Positions 18,316 to 27,838 of a stretch of 64,000 bases of DNA are shown piece after piece (positions within the stretch are counted from its first letter, which is position 1; each line of letters starts with the position of its first letter). The notes beneath the pieces were generated by a model that searched no databases, was not told the origin of the DNA, and saw only the letters and a list, made by a program, of their open reading frames with translations. Source of the DNA: Variovorax sp. Root411 (lineage in GTDB: Bacteria > Pseudomonadota > Gammaproteobacteria > Burkholderiales > Burkholderiaceae_C); contig NZ_LMDW01000001.1 of the NCBI RefSeq assembly GCF_001425205.1, positions 745,928 to 809,927 on the forward strand. Reading direction: 5' to 3'. Made by a program: the position numbers and the translations under genes.

Positions 18316-18415
18316 TGAAACGCTCCATGCCCATCGGGAGATGCGCGGGGTGCGCAACAGCGCGCGATCTTAAACGGCGTCATTCGGGAGTTCGATCTGG
18401 TTTTGGGCACAAGGC

Positions 18416-18444
18416 TTGCTAACGGGTTTTTACCAGCATATTAA
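18416..18444 (+). promoter_or_regulatory. Sigma-70 type promoter for the liv-type operon
   Basis: A TTGCTA -35 (18416-18421), a 17-nt spacer and a TATTAA -10 (18439-18444) lie about 80 bp upstream of the binding-protein start. The local AT content is far above that of the surroundings. The GntR operator was not resolved. Confidence 0.7.
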
Positions 18445-18525
18445 TCCTATTTATCCGCTTAAATTTGCCGGCGCTTGCCCCACTGCTTCCTTTTTCCTAC
18501 CCCTCACCACGACCGGAGTTCCTCC

Positions 18526-19734
18526 ATGCAACGCAGACAACTTCTTCTTCAACTCGCCGCCCTCTCGGCTGCCCCCGCCTCGCTCCTGGCCGGCCGCGCC
18601 GCGTTCGCCCAATCGGCGGACGCGATCCGCTTCGGCTGCCCAGTGCCCATGTCGGGCGCGTTCGCTGCCAATGGCAAGTTCGCCGACCTGGGCATGAAGC
18701 TGGCCATCGAGCAATACGGCAGCGTGCTCAAACGTCCGCTGGCCTACACGGTGCTCGACACCGAAGGCAAGCCCGCCACCGCCGTGCGCAAGGTGCAGGA
18801 AGCCTCGCAGCAGCAGGGCGCGAAGTTTTTCGCGGGCGGCATCCTGTCGTCCGAAGCGCTGGCCATGGGCAAGGAGGCCGAGAAGGCCGGCGGCCTGTTC
18901 ATCACCACCGCGGGCGCCGACGAGATCACCGGCAAGGACTGCAACCCCGCCACCTTCCGCTGGTCGGTGCCCACCTTCGGTGCCATCGAGCAGACGGTGC
19001 GCCCGCTGATCGCCACCATGCCGAAGGCCAAGCGCTGGTACACCATCACGCCGCAGTACGTGTTCGGCGAGGGCCTGCTGGGTGCGGCCAAGAACATCTT
19101 CCAGGAGAAGGGCATCGAGCACGTGGGCAACAGCTACCACTCGCTCAACGAGAAGGAGTTCAGCGGCTACCTCACCAACGCGATGGCCGCCAAGCCCGAC
19201 GTGCTGCTGCTGCTGAACTTCGGTGCGCAGTCGTCGGCTGCGCTGCGCCAGGCAGTGAGCTTCGGCATGCACAAGAACATGACGATCCTCATCGCCTGGG
19301 CCTCGGGGCTCGAGCAGTTCGACGAGCTGGGCGCCGACCTATGCGACGGCGTGTACTTCGGTGCGCAGTACTGGCACACGGCCGACACCACGCTCAACAA
19401 GGACCTGGTGAAGCGCACGGCCGACAAGCTGAAGATCGTGCCCAATTACAGCCTCGCGGGCTCGTACATCTGCACCAAGATCCTGATCGACGGCATCGCG
19501 CGCGCAGGCTCGGTGGACCAGAAGGCGGTGATCGCCGCGCTTGAAGGCATGAAGTTCGACGGCCTCACGGGCACGGAAGAAATCCGCAAGGCCGACCACC
19601 AGGTCATCAAGGACTACTACCTGCTCAAGGGCAAGGCCAAGTCGAAGATGAAGAACCCTGCCGATTACGTCGACGTGGTGAGTTCGGGCAAATCGTTCCT
19701 GCCCGTCGACAAGACCGGCTGCAAGCTGGCCTGA
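18526..19734 (+). CDS. ABC transporter substrate-binding protein, branched-chain amino acid/amide family (LivJ-like)
   Basis: A 402-residue periplasmic receptor. The signal peptide carries RR early (MQRRQLLLQLAAL) and ends near AAFAQS. The two-lobed Peripla_BP_6 fold begins IRFGCPVPMSGAFAANG and includes DTEGKPATAVRKVQE and FFAGGILSSEA. ATG 18526 follows GGAG by 7 nt. It heads an operon with livH, livM, livG and livF, followed by amidohydrolase and MlrC genes. Members of this family bind leucine-type amino acids, amides, urea or aromatic acids. The downstream hydrolases point to an amide- or ureido-containing compound. Confidence 0.93.
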   Translation: MQRRQLLLQLAALSAAPASLLAGRAAFAQSADAIRFGCPVPMSGAFAANGKFADLGMKLAIEQYGSVLKRPLAYTVLDTEGKPATAVRKVQEASQQQGAKFFAGGILSSEALAMGKEAEKAGGLFITTAGADEITGKDCNPATFRWSVPTFGAIEQTVRPLIATMPKAKRWYTITPQYVFGEGLLGAAKNIFQEKGIEHVGNSYHSLNEKEFSGYLTNAMAAKPDVLLLLNFGAQSSAALRQAVSFGMHKNMTILIAWASGLEQFDELGADLCDGVYFGAQYWHTADTTLNKDLVKRTADKLKIVPNYSLAGSYICTKILIDGIARAGSVDQKAVIAALEGMKFDGLTGTEEIRKADHQVIKDYYLLKGKAKSKMKNPADYVDVVSSGKSFLPVDKTGCKLA

Positions 19735-19756
19735 CGCAACGCAAGCCAACGAGCCC

Positions 19757-20617
19757 ATGACCGTCTACCTGCTCCAGACCATCAACGGAATCGGCATCGG
19801 CATGCTGTATTTCCTGCTGGCCGTTGGCTTGTCCATCGTGTTCGGCCTTCTTCGCTTCGTGAACTTCGCGCACGGCGCTTTCTATCTGCTGGGGGCCTAC
19901 CTGTGCTACCAGGCCATGCAGTGGGGCCTGGACTTCTGGGTCGCGCTGGTTGTGGTGCCGCTGGCCGTGGGCGCGCTGGGCTGGCTGGCCGAGAAGCTGC
20001 TGCTGCGCCGCGTATATGCCAAGGCGCATGAGTTCCACATCCTCGTGACGGTGGGCCTCGCGCTTGCGGTGCAGGAGATCGTGATCGTGTTCTGGGGCCC
20101 GCTGGGCAACAGCGTGGCCACGCCCGATCTGCTGCAGGGCGTGGTCACGTGGGGCGCCTTCGTCTATCCCAAGTACCGGCTGTTCGTGATCGGCTTCACC
20201 GCCGTGCTCGCGGTGCTGCTGTGGTGGGTGCTCGAAGGCACGCGCCTGGGCAGCGCGGTGCGCGCGGGCAGCGAATCGACCGAGATGGTGTCGCTGCTCG
20301 GCATCAACGTGTTCCGGGTGTTCAGCCTGGTGTTCGCGCTGGGTGCGGCCACGGCGGCGCTGGCCGGCGTGCTGGCCGCGCCGATCCGCGGGGCCGAGCC
20401 GTTCATGGGCGTCGAGGCGCTGAGCGTCGCCTTCGTGGTGGTGGTGATCGGCGGGCTCGGCAGCTTCGGCGGCGCGCTCGTGGGCGGGCTGCTCATCGGC
20501 ATCGTGCAGAGCCTCATGAGCACCATCTGGCCGCCGGGGGCGAGCCTGATGATCTACATCGCGATGGCGGCCGTGCTGCTGCTGCGCCCGCATGGCCTGC
20601 TCGGCCGAAAAGGATGA
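19757..20617 (+). CDS. Branched-chain amino acid-type ABC permease (LivH family)
   Basis: A 286-residue membrane protein with about eight hydrophobic segments. It has the LivH hallmarks GLSIVFGLLRFVNFAHGAFYLLGAY (shown in part: VFGLLRFVNFAHG), EGTRLGSAVRAGSESTEM and FVVVVIGGLGSFGGALVGG, the last being the region that meets the ATPase. It forms the transmembrane channel with the LivM-like protein encoded next. The stop overlaps the livM start by 4 bp. Confidence 0.94.
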   Translation: MTVYLLQTINGIGIGMLYFLLAVGLSIVFGLLRFVNFAHGAFYLLGAYLCYQAMQWGLDFWVALVVVPLAVGALGWLAEKLLLRRVYAKAHEFHILVTVGLALAVQEIVIVFWGPLGNSVATPDLLQGVVTWGAFVYPKYRLFVIGFTAVLAVLLWWVLEGTRLGSAVRAGSESTEMVSLLGINVFRVFSLVFALGAATAALAGVLAAPIRGAEPFMGVEALSVAFVVVVIGGLGSFGGALVGGLLIGIVQSLMSTIWPPGASLMIYIAMAAVLLLRPHGLLGRKG

Positions 20618-21582
20618 ACGCCATGCCGAGAAAAATCACTTTCCTTCTGGCACTGATCGCCGCGCTGGGCCTGCCGCTGGTGCTGCGCTCGGGCTCGCTC
20701 GCGAGCGAGGTGCTGATCTATGCACTCGCGGCCCTGGGCTGCAACCTGCTGCTGGGCTACACGGGGCTGCTGTCCTTCGGGCAGGGCATCTTCTTCGGGC
20801 TGGGCAGCTACACCATCGCGATCCTGCTCACGCGCCTGCACCTGCCGATGCCGCTCGCCTTGCTCGCGGCCGTGGCCATGGGCGCGCTCGGCGCGGCGCT
20901 GGTCGGCTGGGTCGCCATCCGCCAGCGCGGCACCTACTTCGTGATGCTCACGCTGGCCTTCGCGCAGATGTTCTATTTCATCGCCTACACCGCGACCGAC
21001 CTCACGGGCGGCGACAACGGCCTGCTCGATGTGCCGCGCCCCGGTTTCATGGACACGCCGTGGAAGTACTACGCCTTCGTCGCGGTGATCTTCCTGATCG
21101 CGTTCGGGCTGCTGCTCAAGGTGACCGACTCGGTCTTCGGACGCACGCTGCTGGCCATCCGCGACAACGAGGACCGCGCCGCCGCCGTGGGCTACGACCT
21201 CAAGCGCTTCAAGCTGCTGGCCTTCGTGATCTCGGGCGCCGTCACCGGCCTGGCGGGCGGGCTGCACGCGATGATGACCGGCATCGCGCCGCTGTCGAAC
21301 GCCGAGTACCACACGAGCGAGATGATCCTGGTCATCACCGTGATCGGCGGCACCGGCAACCTGTTCGCCTCGGTGCTGGGCTCGGCCTTCTATGTGCTGC
21401 TGGCCGACTGGCTCTCCACGCTGTGGCCGCGCTGGCTGTTGTTGCTCGGCCTGCTGCTGATCGGCGTGAGCATCGGCATGCAGCGCGGGCTCTGGGGGCT
21501 GGGCGAGGGCGCGTGGCGCCGCATCTTCCGCAAGACATCGGCTGGCGCCAAAGTGCCTGCGGCCCTGGGAGAAAAAGCATGA
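20614..21582 (+). CDS. Branched-chain amino acid-type ABC permease (LivM family)
   Basis: A 322-residue membrane protein with the LivM sequences LGCNLLLGYTGLLSFGQG, AIRQRGTYFVMLTLAFAQM, TLLAIRDNEDRAAAVGYD (ATPase-contact loop) and VITVIGGTGNLFASVLG. ATG 20614 overlaps the livH stop. A second ATG three codons later (MPRK) is also possible. The stop overlaps the next ATPase start, so the three genes are tightly coupled. Confidence 0.94.
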   Translation: MNAMPRKITFLLALIAALGLPLVLRSGSLASEVLIYALAALGCNLLLGYTGLLSFGQGIFFGLGSYTIAILLTRLHLPMPLALLAAVAMGALGAALVGWVAIRQRGTYFVMLTLAFAQMFYFIAYTATDLTGGDNGLLDVPRPGFMDTPWKYYAFVAVIFLIAFGLLLKVTDSVFGRTLLAIRDNEDRAAAVGYDLKRFKLLAFVISGAVTGLAGGLHAMMTGIAPLSNAEYHTSEMILVITVIGGTGNLFASVLGSAFYVLLADWLSTLWPRWLLLLGLLLIGVSIGMQRGLWGLGEGAWRRIFRKTSAGAKVPAALGEKA

Positions 21583-22346
21583 CGGACATCCTCATCGAAG
21601 CCGTCGGCGTCACCAAGCACTACGGCAAGTTCGCTGCACTCGGCGGCGTCGACCTGAAGATCAGGCGCAATACCGTGCACTCGGTGATCGGCCCGAACGG
21701 CGCGGGCAAGACCACGCTGTTCCACATGCTCACCGGCACCGGCACCACCACGGGCGGCCGCATCCTGTTCGACGGCCACGACGTGACGCGCGAACCCGAC
21801 CACCAACGCGTGCAGCGCGGCATGGCGCGTTCGTTCCAGGTCACGGCGCTGTTCACGAGCCTTTCGGTGCGCGAGAACCTGCGGGTGGCGGCGCAGGGCG
21901 TTTCGCCGCGCCAGGCCATGAACTGCTGGCGCGCGCCGGTCGGCGAACTGGCCTGCACGCAGACGGTGGACGAGGTGCTGCAGCGCGTCGGGCTCGAACG
22001 GCTGGCGAACACGCCGGTCAGCGAGCTGTCGCACGGCCAGCAGCGCCGCCTCGAAGTGGGCATGGCGCTGGCCGCGAGGCCAAAGGCGATCTTTCTCGAC
22101 GAGCCGACCTCGGGCATGGGCATCGACGACCTCGACGACATGAAGCAGCTGATCCGCAGCCTGCGCGACCGGCACACCGTGGTGCTGATCGAGCACAACA
22201 TGAACATCGTGATGGACATCTCCGACACCGTGACCGTGATGCAGCTGGGCCGCGTGCTCGCCGAAGGGCTGCCGGGCGACATTCGCTCCGATGCGCGCGT
22301 GCGCACGGCCTACCTGGGCAACATGATCACCGGAGGAAAAGCATGA
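21579..22346 (+). CDS. Branched-chain amino acid-type ABC ATPase (LivG family)
   Basis: A 255-residue ATPase. Walker A is GPNGAGKTT near residues 38-46, the signature is LSHGQQRRLEVGMAL and Walker B is AIFLDEPTSGMG. The tail DIRSDARVRTAYLGN is the usual LivG ending. It powers the LivH/LivM channel with LivF. The start overlaps the livM stop by 4 bp. A 172-bp gap holding a large inverted repeat separates it from livF, which interrupts an otherwise overlapping operon. Confidence 0.95.
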   Translation: MTDILIEAVGVTKHYGKFAALGGVDLKIRRNTVHSVIGPNGAGKTTLFHMLTGTGTTTGGRILFDGHDVTREPDHQRVQRGMARSFQVTALFTSLSVRENLRVAAQGVSPRQAMNCWRAPVGELACTQTVDEVLQRVGLERLANTPVSELSHGQQRRLEVGMALAARPKAIFLDEPTSGMGIDDLDDMKQLIRSLRDRHTVVLIEHNMNIVMDISDTVTVMQLGRVLAEGLPGDIRSDARVRTAYLGNMITGGKA

Positions 22347-22356
22347 GCGCCGTCTC

Positions 22357-22476
22357 TTGCTCCCTCTCCCCCTGGGGAGAGGGTGGGGGTGAGGGCATGG
22401 GCCTTCGCAGGTGTGCTGCCTTTGCCATCGCCGTCGGCCCTCACCCCAACCCTCTCCCCGAGGGGAGAGGGAGCAA
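22357..22476. repeat. Inverted pair of 40-nt CTCTCCCC-type repeats between livG and livF
   Basis: The left copy is 22357-22396 and the right copy, reversed, is 22437-22476. They match at 37 of 40 positions with a 40-nt spacer. Each copy carries its own small palindrome (CTCTCCCC…GGGGAGAG) and a G-rich GTGGGGGTGAGGG run. In RNA the two copies would form a very stable long hairpin. The unit resembles an interspersed REP-like repeat common in proteobacterial genomes. Confidence 0.85.
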
Positions 22477-22518
22477 CAGCCGCACCACGAGCGGCCATCC
22501 AAGAACAGAGGTTCGCCA

Positions 22519-23229
<711 letters not shown>

Positions 23230-23263
23230 GGCTTCCCGCAACCCCCTTCCTTATCGCAAAGCC

Positions 23264-24520
23264 ATGAACTCACACACCGAACTCCGCATCGACGGCCAGC
23301 GGCTCTGGAACTCGCTGATGGAACTGGCGCAGCTCGGCGCCACCAAGAAAGGCGGCGTCTGCCGCATCGCGCTGACCGACCTCGACCGCCAGGGCCGCGA
23401 CCTGTTCACGCGCTGGATGCGCGAAGCGGGTTGCGAAGTGCGCGTGGACGCCATCGGCAACATCTTCGCGCGCCGCGCCGGCCGCAACAACGCGCTGCCG
23501 CCCATCACCACCGGTAGCCACATCGACACGCAGCCCACGGGCGGCAAGTTCGACGGCAACTATGGCGTGCTCGCGGGGCTGGAGGTGATCCGCAGCCTGA
23601 ACGACGCGAAGATCGAAACCGAAGCGCCGCTCGAAGTGGCGGTGTGGACCAACGAGGAGGGCTCGCGCTTCGTGCCCGTGATGATGGGCTCCGGCGTGTT
23701 CGTCGGTGCCTTCACGCTCGAGCATGCGCTGGCGCAGCGCGACAACGACAGCGTGAGCGTGTCCGACGCGCTTGCCGCCATCGGCTACGCGGGCAGCACG
23801 CCTGCATCGGCCACCGCATCGCCGGTGGGCGCGTACTTCGAGGCGCACATCGAACAGGGCCCGGTGCTCGAAGCCAACGAGCGCGTGATCGGCGTGGTCG
23901 AAGGGGCGCTGGGCCAGCGCTGGTACGACGTGGTGGTGCAGGGCATGGAAGCGCATGCCGGCCCCACGCCGATGGAACTGCGCAAGGACGCGCTGCTGGC
24001 TGCCTCCGAGCTCGTGATCGAGGTCAACCGCATTGCGCTGGCGCACGCGCCGCATGCGCGCGGCACGGTCGGCTGGATCGACAACTATCCGAACTCGCGT
24101 AACGTGATCCCGGGCCGCGTGAAGCTCAGCGTGGACCTGCGCGCGGCCGACGACGTGGTGCTGTCGGCCATGGATGCCGAGCTGAAAGAAGCGGTGCAGC
24201 GCATCGCGACGAAGGGCAAGGTCGAGATGTCGGTGGAGCAGGTCGTCTACTTCCCGCCGCAGCCTTTCACGCCCAAGCTGGTGTCCGCCGTGCGCGAGGC
24301 CGCGCAGGCGCAGGGCATGAGCTGGATGAACGTGATCAGCGGTGCCGGCCACGACGCGGTGTACCTTGCGCGTGTCTGCCCCACGGCGATGATCTTCGTG
24401 CCCTGCCTCGACGGCATCAGCCACAACGAGATCGAGGACGCGCAGCCCGACCACCTCGAAGCCGGCTGCAACGTGCTGCTGCAGGCGATGCTGCAAAGCG
24501 CGGGAGTGGCGTCGTCATGA
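23264..24520 (+). CDS. M20-family amidohydrolase, hydantoinase/carbamoylase type
   Basis: A 418-residue dinuclear metal amidase. The metal ligands appear in GSHIDTQPTGGKFDGNYGV (His86, Asp97), TNEEGSRF (Glu131/132), EAHIEQG and the C-terminal GAGHDAVYLA. Relatives hydrolyse N-carbamoyl-L-amino acids, ureidoglycolate, allantoate or beta-ureidopropionate, releasing ammonia and CO2. A dimerisation domain lies at about 215-330 (GMEAHAGPTPMELRKDA). It is 34 bp after livF and overlaps the MlrC-like gene, so the imported compound is probably its substrate or gives rise to it. Confidence 0.9.
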   Translation: MNSHTELRIDGQRLWNSLMELAQLGATKKGGVCRIALTDLDRQGRDLFTRWMREAGCEVRVDAIGNIFARRAGRNNALPPITTGSHIDTQPTGGKFDGNYGVLAGLEVIRSLNDAKIETEAPLEVAVWTNEEGSRFVPVMMGSGVFVGAFTLEHALAQRDNDSVSVSDALAAIGYAGSTPASATASPVGAYFEAHIEQGPVLEANERVIGVVEGALGQRWYDVVVQGMEAHAGPTPMELRKDALLAASELVIEVNRIALAHAPHARGTVGWIDNYPNSRNVIPGRVKLSVDLRAADDVVLSAMDAELKEAVQRIATKGKVEMSVEQVVYFPPQPFTPKLVSAVREAAQAQGMSWMNVISGAGHDAVYLARVCPTAMIFVPCLDGISHNEIEDAQPDHLEAGCNVLLQAMLQSAGVASS

Positions 24521-26013
24521 AGGTGCTGATCGCACGTCTCAACCACGAGACCAACACCTTCTCGCCCGTGCCCACGCCGCTCGCGGCTTTCGGTCCCGAT
24601 GGCCCGACCTTCGGCGAACAGGCCTACCGGGACAACAAGGGCATGCGCACGGCGATGTCGGCCTTCATCGACCTGGCCGAGCAGGCCGGCGCGACGGTGG
24701 TCACGCCGGTGTCGGCCTCGGCCAATCCGAGTGGGCCGGTCGATGCGCAGGCCTACACCACACTCACGCAGTGCATCGTCGAAGCGGCGCCGGGTTGCGA
24801 CGCCATCTTGCTCGACCTGCACGGCGCGATGGTCGCGCAGAACAGCACCGACGGAGAAGGCGACCTGCTCGTGCGCCTGCGCGCGGCGGCGCCGGGCGCG
24901 CCCATCGGCGTGGCGCTCGACCTGCATGCCAACGTCACGCCCGCGATGGTGGAGAACGCCGATGTCATCGTCGGCTTCAAGACCTATCCGCACATCGATA
25001 TGTACGAAACCGGCGAGCATGCCGGTCGCCTGCTGTTCGACCTGCTGGTCGGGCGCAGCAGGCCGGCGATGCGCTGGCGCCAGTTGCCGCTGATGGCGCA
25101 CACGCTGCGCAGCGCCTCGTTCACCGGTGCGATGCAGCGCGCCATCGAGGCGGCGCGGGAAGCCGAGAAATCGTCGGAGTCGCTCGCGGTGTCGATCCTG
25201 GCGGGCTTTTCGCTGTCGGACATCGAGGCGCCGTGCATGAGCGTGATCGTGGTCGACGCGCAATCGCCCGAACGCGCGCAGGCCACGGCCGACCGCATCG
25301 CGATGCAGATGTGGAGCGAGCGCGAAGCCTTCATCTACCGCAGTGAACCGCTGGCGGAATCGGTGGCCCGCGCAAAGCTCATCGCCGAGGGCGCCACGCG
25401 CCCGGTGCTGCTGCTCGATCATGGCGACAACTGCATGTCCGGCGGCAGTTGCGACACCATGGACGTGCTGCAGGAAGCGCTGGCGCAAGGGCTGCACGGC
25501 ATCGGCGTGGGGCCGCTGTGCGACCCCGAAGCGGTGGCCGAACTGATTGCGGCGGGGGAGGGCGCGGAGGCGACCGTCGCACTCGGCAACAAGGTCTCGC
25601 TGGAAGGCATAGGCTTGAAGAAAACGCCGGTGCGCCTGACGGGCACCGTGCGCACCATCAGCAACGGCGAGTACGTGATCACCGGTCCCACCTACACCGG
25701 CCAGCGCAGCAGCATGGGGCGCACGGTGCTGTTCGACATCGGCGCTGCGCGCATCGTGGTGACCGAGCGCACGCAGGAGCCGTGGGACATCGGTGTCTTC
25801 GAGTGCGCGGGGCTCGATCCGCGCAAGGAGCGCTTCCTGCTGCTCAAGTCGCGCATGTACTGCCGGCCGGTGTTCGAGCCGCTGTCGGCCGCGCTGGTGG
25901 AGTGCGACAGCCCGGGTGTGACCAGTTCGGACTACGGCCTGTTCCCGTTCAGCAAAGTGCGCCGGCCAGTGTTTCCGCTGGATGCGAACGCCTCGATGGA
26001 CCTTGCCGCATAA
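24517..26013 (+). CDS. M81-family metallopeptidase (MlrC-like)
   Basis: A 498-residue protein with an N-terminal DUF1485 part (LIARLNHETNTFSPV, DAILLDLHGAMVAQ, GVALDLHANVTPAMVENADVIVGF in part, YPHIDMYETGEHAG) and a C-terminal MlrC domain (LLLDHGDNCMSGGSCDTMDVL). The Asp/His/Glu-rich motifs are the presumed zinc ligands. MlrC acts at the last step of microcystin breakdown, but most homologues occur in amino-compound catabolic operons with unknown substrates. The start overlaps the amidohydrolase stop by 4 bp, which supports a two-step hydrolytic route. Confidence 0.9.
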   Translation: MKVLIARLNHETNTFSPVPTPLAAFGPDGPTFGEQAYRDNKGMRTAMSAFIDLAEQAGATVVTPVSASANPSGPVDAQAYTTLTQCIVEAAPGCDAILLDLHGAMVAQNSTDGEGDLLVRLRAAAPGAPIGVALDLHANVTPAMVENADVIVGFKTYPHIDMYETGEHAGRLLFDLLVGRSRPAMRWRQLPLMAHTLRSASFTGAMQRAIEAAREAEKSSESLAVSILAGFSLSDIEAPCMSVIVVDAQSPERAQATADRIAMQMWSEREAFIYRSEPLAESVARAKLIAEGATRPVLLLDHGDNCMSGGSCDTMDVLQEALAQGLHGIGVGPLCDPEAVAELIAAGEGAEATVALGNKVSLEGIGLKKTPVRLTGTVRTISNGEYVITGPTYTGQRSSMGRTVLFDIGAARIVVTERTQEPWDIGVFECAGLDPRKERFLLLKSRMYCRPVFEPLSAALVECDSPGVTSSDYGLFPFSKVRRPVFPLDANASMDLAA

Positions 26014-26105
26014 CCTGCCACGTCATCGACGCGAATCGCGTGCGGCGCGACCATTCCTTCACCCCGCGATGTTGCGGGTCGAACCCCTCGAAAGGAATCG
26101 TCATC

Positions 26106-26483
26106 ATGAACACCGCCGCACACGATGCCACCGCGATCGCCCAACGCTACATCGCCGTCTGGAACGAAACCGACGCCACGCGCCGCGCCGCGCTGATCGA
26201 AGCCGGGTGGGCCGCCAACGCGCACTACGCGGACCCGATGGCGCAGGCCAGCGGGTATGAGCAGATCAGCGCGCTGGTCGGCGCGGTGCACCAGCGCTAT
26301 CCGGGCTTCCGCTTCAACCTGCTGGGCAAGGCGGACGCGCATGGCGACCACCTGCGCTTCTCGTGGACGCTGGGGCCGAGCGGGGCGGAAGACCTGATCC
26401 AGGGCACCGACTTCGCCCAGCTGGATGCCGGCAAGCTCCGTTCGGTCACGGGCTTCCTGGACAAGGTGCCCGTGGGTGCCTGA
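26106..26483 (+). CDS. SnoaL/NTF2-like small protein
   Basis: A 125-residue protein with the NTF2-like cone fold: helix DATAIAQRYIAVWNETDA, then HYADPMAQASGYEQISALV and strands FRFNLLGKADAHGDHLRFSW. ATG 26106 has AAGGA 9 nt upstream. Such proteins act as small-molecule binders, isomerases or hydrolase helpers; no catalytic assignment is possible. It lies 92 bp after the MlrC-like gene on the same strand and may be in the same transcript. Its tail FLDKVP is common in uncharacterised members. Confidence 0.85.
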   Translation: MNTAAHDATAIAQRYIAVWNETDATRRAALIEAGWAANAHYADPMAQASGYEQISALVGAVHQRYPGFRFNLLGKADAHGDHLRFSWTLGPSGAEDLIQGTDFAQLDAGKLRSVTGFLDKVPVGA

Positions 26484-26515
26484 ATGTGAAGAAGCAGGAA
26501 AGCTGAGCGCCGCGC

Positions 26516-27658
26516 TCAGTCCGGCATGCCGGCCGAGCGGCCGCGCCACAGCTTGCGGTAGACGGTGGCACGGCTGATGCCCAGGGCCCGCGCGGCTTCC
26601 GCCACGTTGCCGCGCGCGTCGGCCACCGCCTTTCGGATCAGCTCGGTTTCGACGTCGCGCAATCGCGGGCGGGTGCTGGATGCGGGAGCGCCTTCGGGGC
26701 TGCCGCCGCCGCGCCGGGGCCGCGCCTGCACCCGCAGGCCCGACCAGAGCGGCACTTCGAGCACTGCGTCGCCGCGCCGGGCCACGTCGAACATCATGTG
26801 CAGGGGCAGCGCGAACAGGTCGTTGAAATTCAATGCGTGTTCGCAGCGCGCCAGCGGCTGGTGCAGCATCTGTCGGGCCGCCGCATTGGCGCCGGTGATG
26901 CCGCCGCCAGCGTCGATGCACAGCAGCCCCTCGGTGGCCTCGCTGCTCGGGCTGCCCGGCCAGGCCAGGTGCAACAGCAGTTCGCAGGGCTCGCGGATCA
27001 GCAGCATGTTCTCGATGCTGCGCGCGGACAGGGTGGCCAGGTGGCGCAGCTCCGGGCGCTCGACCACCTGCACGCCGGTCAGGTCGAGCATGCCGATGCA
27101 GTCGCCCCGGGGACCGAAGAGCGGGGCGCCGGCGCAGCTGTAGACGCTGGTGTCGTCGAAGAAATGCTCGCCGCGGTGCAGCCACACCGATTCCTGCTCG
27201 GCCAGCGCGGTGCCGATCGCGCTGGTGCCGATGGCGCGTTCCGACAGGTCGACGCCGACGCGCGCGATGTCGCGCGCATGGCGACTGGCGGCGTCGACGC
27301 CGCCGGGCAGGTTGCCCACGTCGATCACGACGCCGTCGGCATTGGTCAGGATGGCGAAATAGCGGGTGTCGGCGATGGCGCGCGAAAGCCGGTCGATCAC
27401 CGGCCGGGCCGCCGAAACCAGCGCCCGGTTGCGTTCGGCGACGTCGCAGCCGGCAGCCCGGCTCACCGGATCGAAGCTGACCCGCTGCTGCGGCCGGCGG
27501 CCGGCCTCGATGCAGCGCTGCCAGGAACGGGTGATCCACGAATCGACGCACGCGGCGCCGCGCGCACGAGGAGGCGACTCGCCTTCGATCAGTTCGCGGC
27601 GGGCTTGGGCAATGGCCAGGGAACGCTCAGGAGGTGGCGAAACGACAGTGGCGGGCAT
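26516..27658 (-). CDS. AcoR-like regulator with GAF and Fis-type HTH but no AAA+ domain
   Basis: A 380-residue regulator. The N-terminal part matches the AcoR layout: a helix ending SWQRCIEAGRRP, then a GAF domain (about 75-215) with GTSAIGTALAEQESVWLHRGEHFF and CAGAPLFGPRGDCIGMLDLTG. A PAS-like stretch follows (GLLCIDAGGGITGANAAARQ). The last ~45 residues form a Fis HTH (VAEAARALGISRATVYRKL). The sigma-54-interacting AAA+ ATPase, with GAFTGA and Walker motifs, that normally lies between is absent. It is divergent from the cox-type cluster and is the obvious candidate regulator. The gene is intact, so this is a natural short architecture and not a frameshift. Confidence 0.88.
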   Translation of the reverse strand: MPATVVSPPPERSLAIAQARRELIEGESPPRARGAACVDSWITRSWQRCIEAGRRPQQRVSFDPVSRAAGCDVAERNRALVSAARPVIDRLSRAIADTRYFAILTNADGVVIDVGNLPGGVDAASRHARDIARVGVDLSERAIGTSAIGTALAEQESVWLHRGEHFFDDTSVYSCAGAPLFGPRGDCIGMLDLTGVQVVERPELRHLATLSARSIENMLLIREPCELLLHLAWPGSPSSEATEGLLCIDAGGGITGANAAARQMLHQPLARCEHALNFNDLFALPLHMMFDVARRGDAVLEVPLWSGLRVQARPRRGGGSPEGAPASSTRPRLRDVETELIRKAVADARGNVAEAARALGISRATVYRKLWRGRSAGMPD

Positions 27659-27734
27659 CGTGGTTTTTCGCGCGTGTGGGGCGGCTTTTTCCCGGCCTGC
27701 CGGACGGCAAGCTGTTTCATTTTGAGAATTTCGC

Positions 27735-27745
27735 GCACTCTGTGC
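27735..27745. promoter_or_regulatory. Possible operator dyad upstream of coxS
   Basis: GCAC-TCT-GTGC is a short perfect dyad in the 180-bp intergenic space between the AcoR-like regulator and coxS. It is centred about 50 bp upstream of the sigma-54-like promoter elements. It could be a regulator binding site, but its shortness makes chance occurrence plausible. Confidence 0.3.
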
Positions 27746-27782
27746 AAGAGTCGAGGGTTTTGCCTAGGATAGTGCGAAAGGT

Positions 27783-27798
27783 GGGCATCCAAGATGCT
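27783..27798 (+). promoter_or_regulatory. Sigma-54-like promoter for the cox cluster
   Basis: GGGCAT-N5-ATGCT places GG at 27784-27785 and GC at 27796-27797 with exactly 10 nt between them, the spacing required for -24/-12 elements. Start of transcription would be near 27809, about 30 nt before the coxS ATG. A match to the outer consensus positions is partial. Confidence 0.45.
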
Positions 27799-27838
27799 TT
27801 TTGCTGAACCAGCCATCACCTTTCACGGAGACAGCCAA

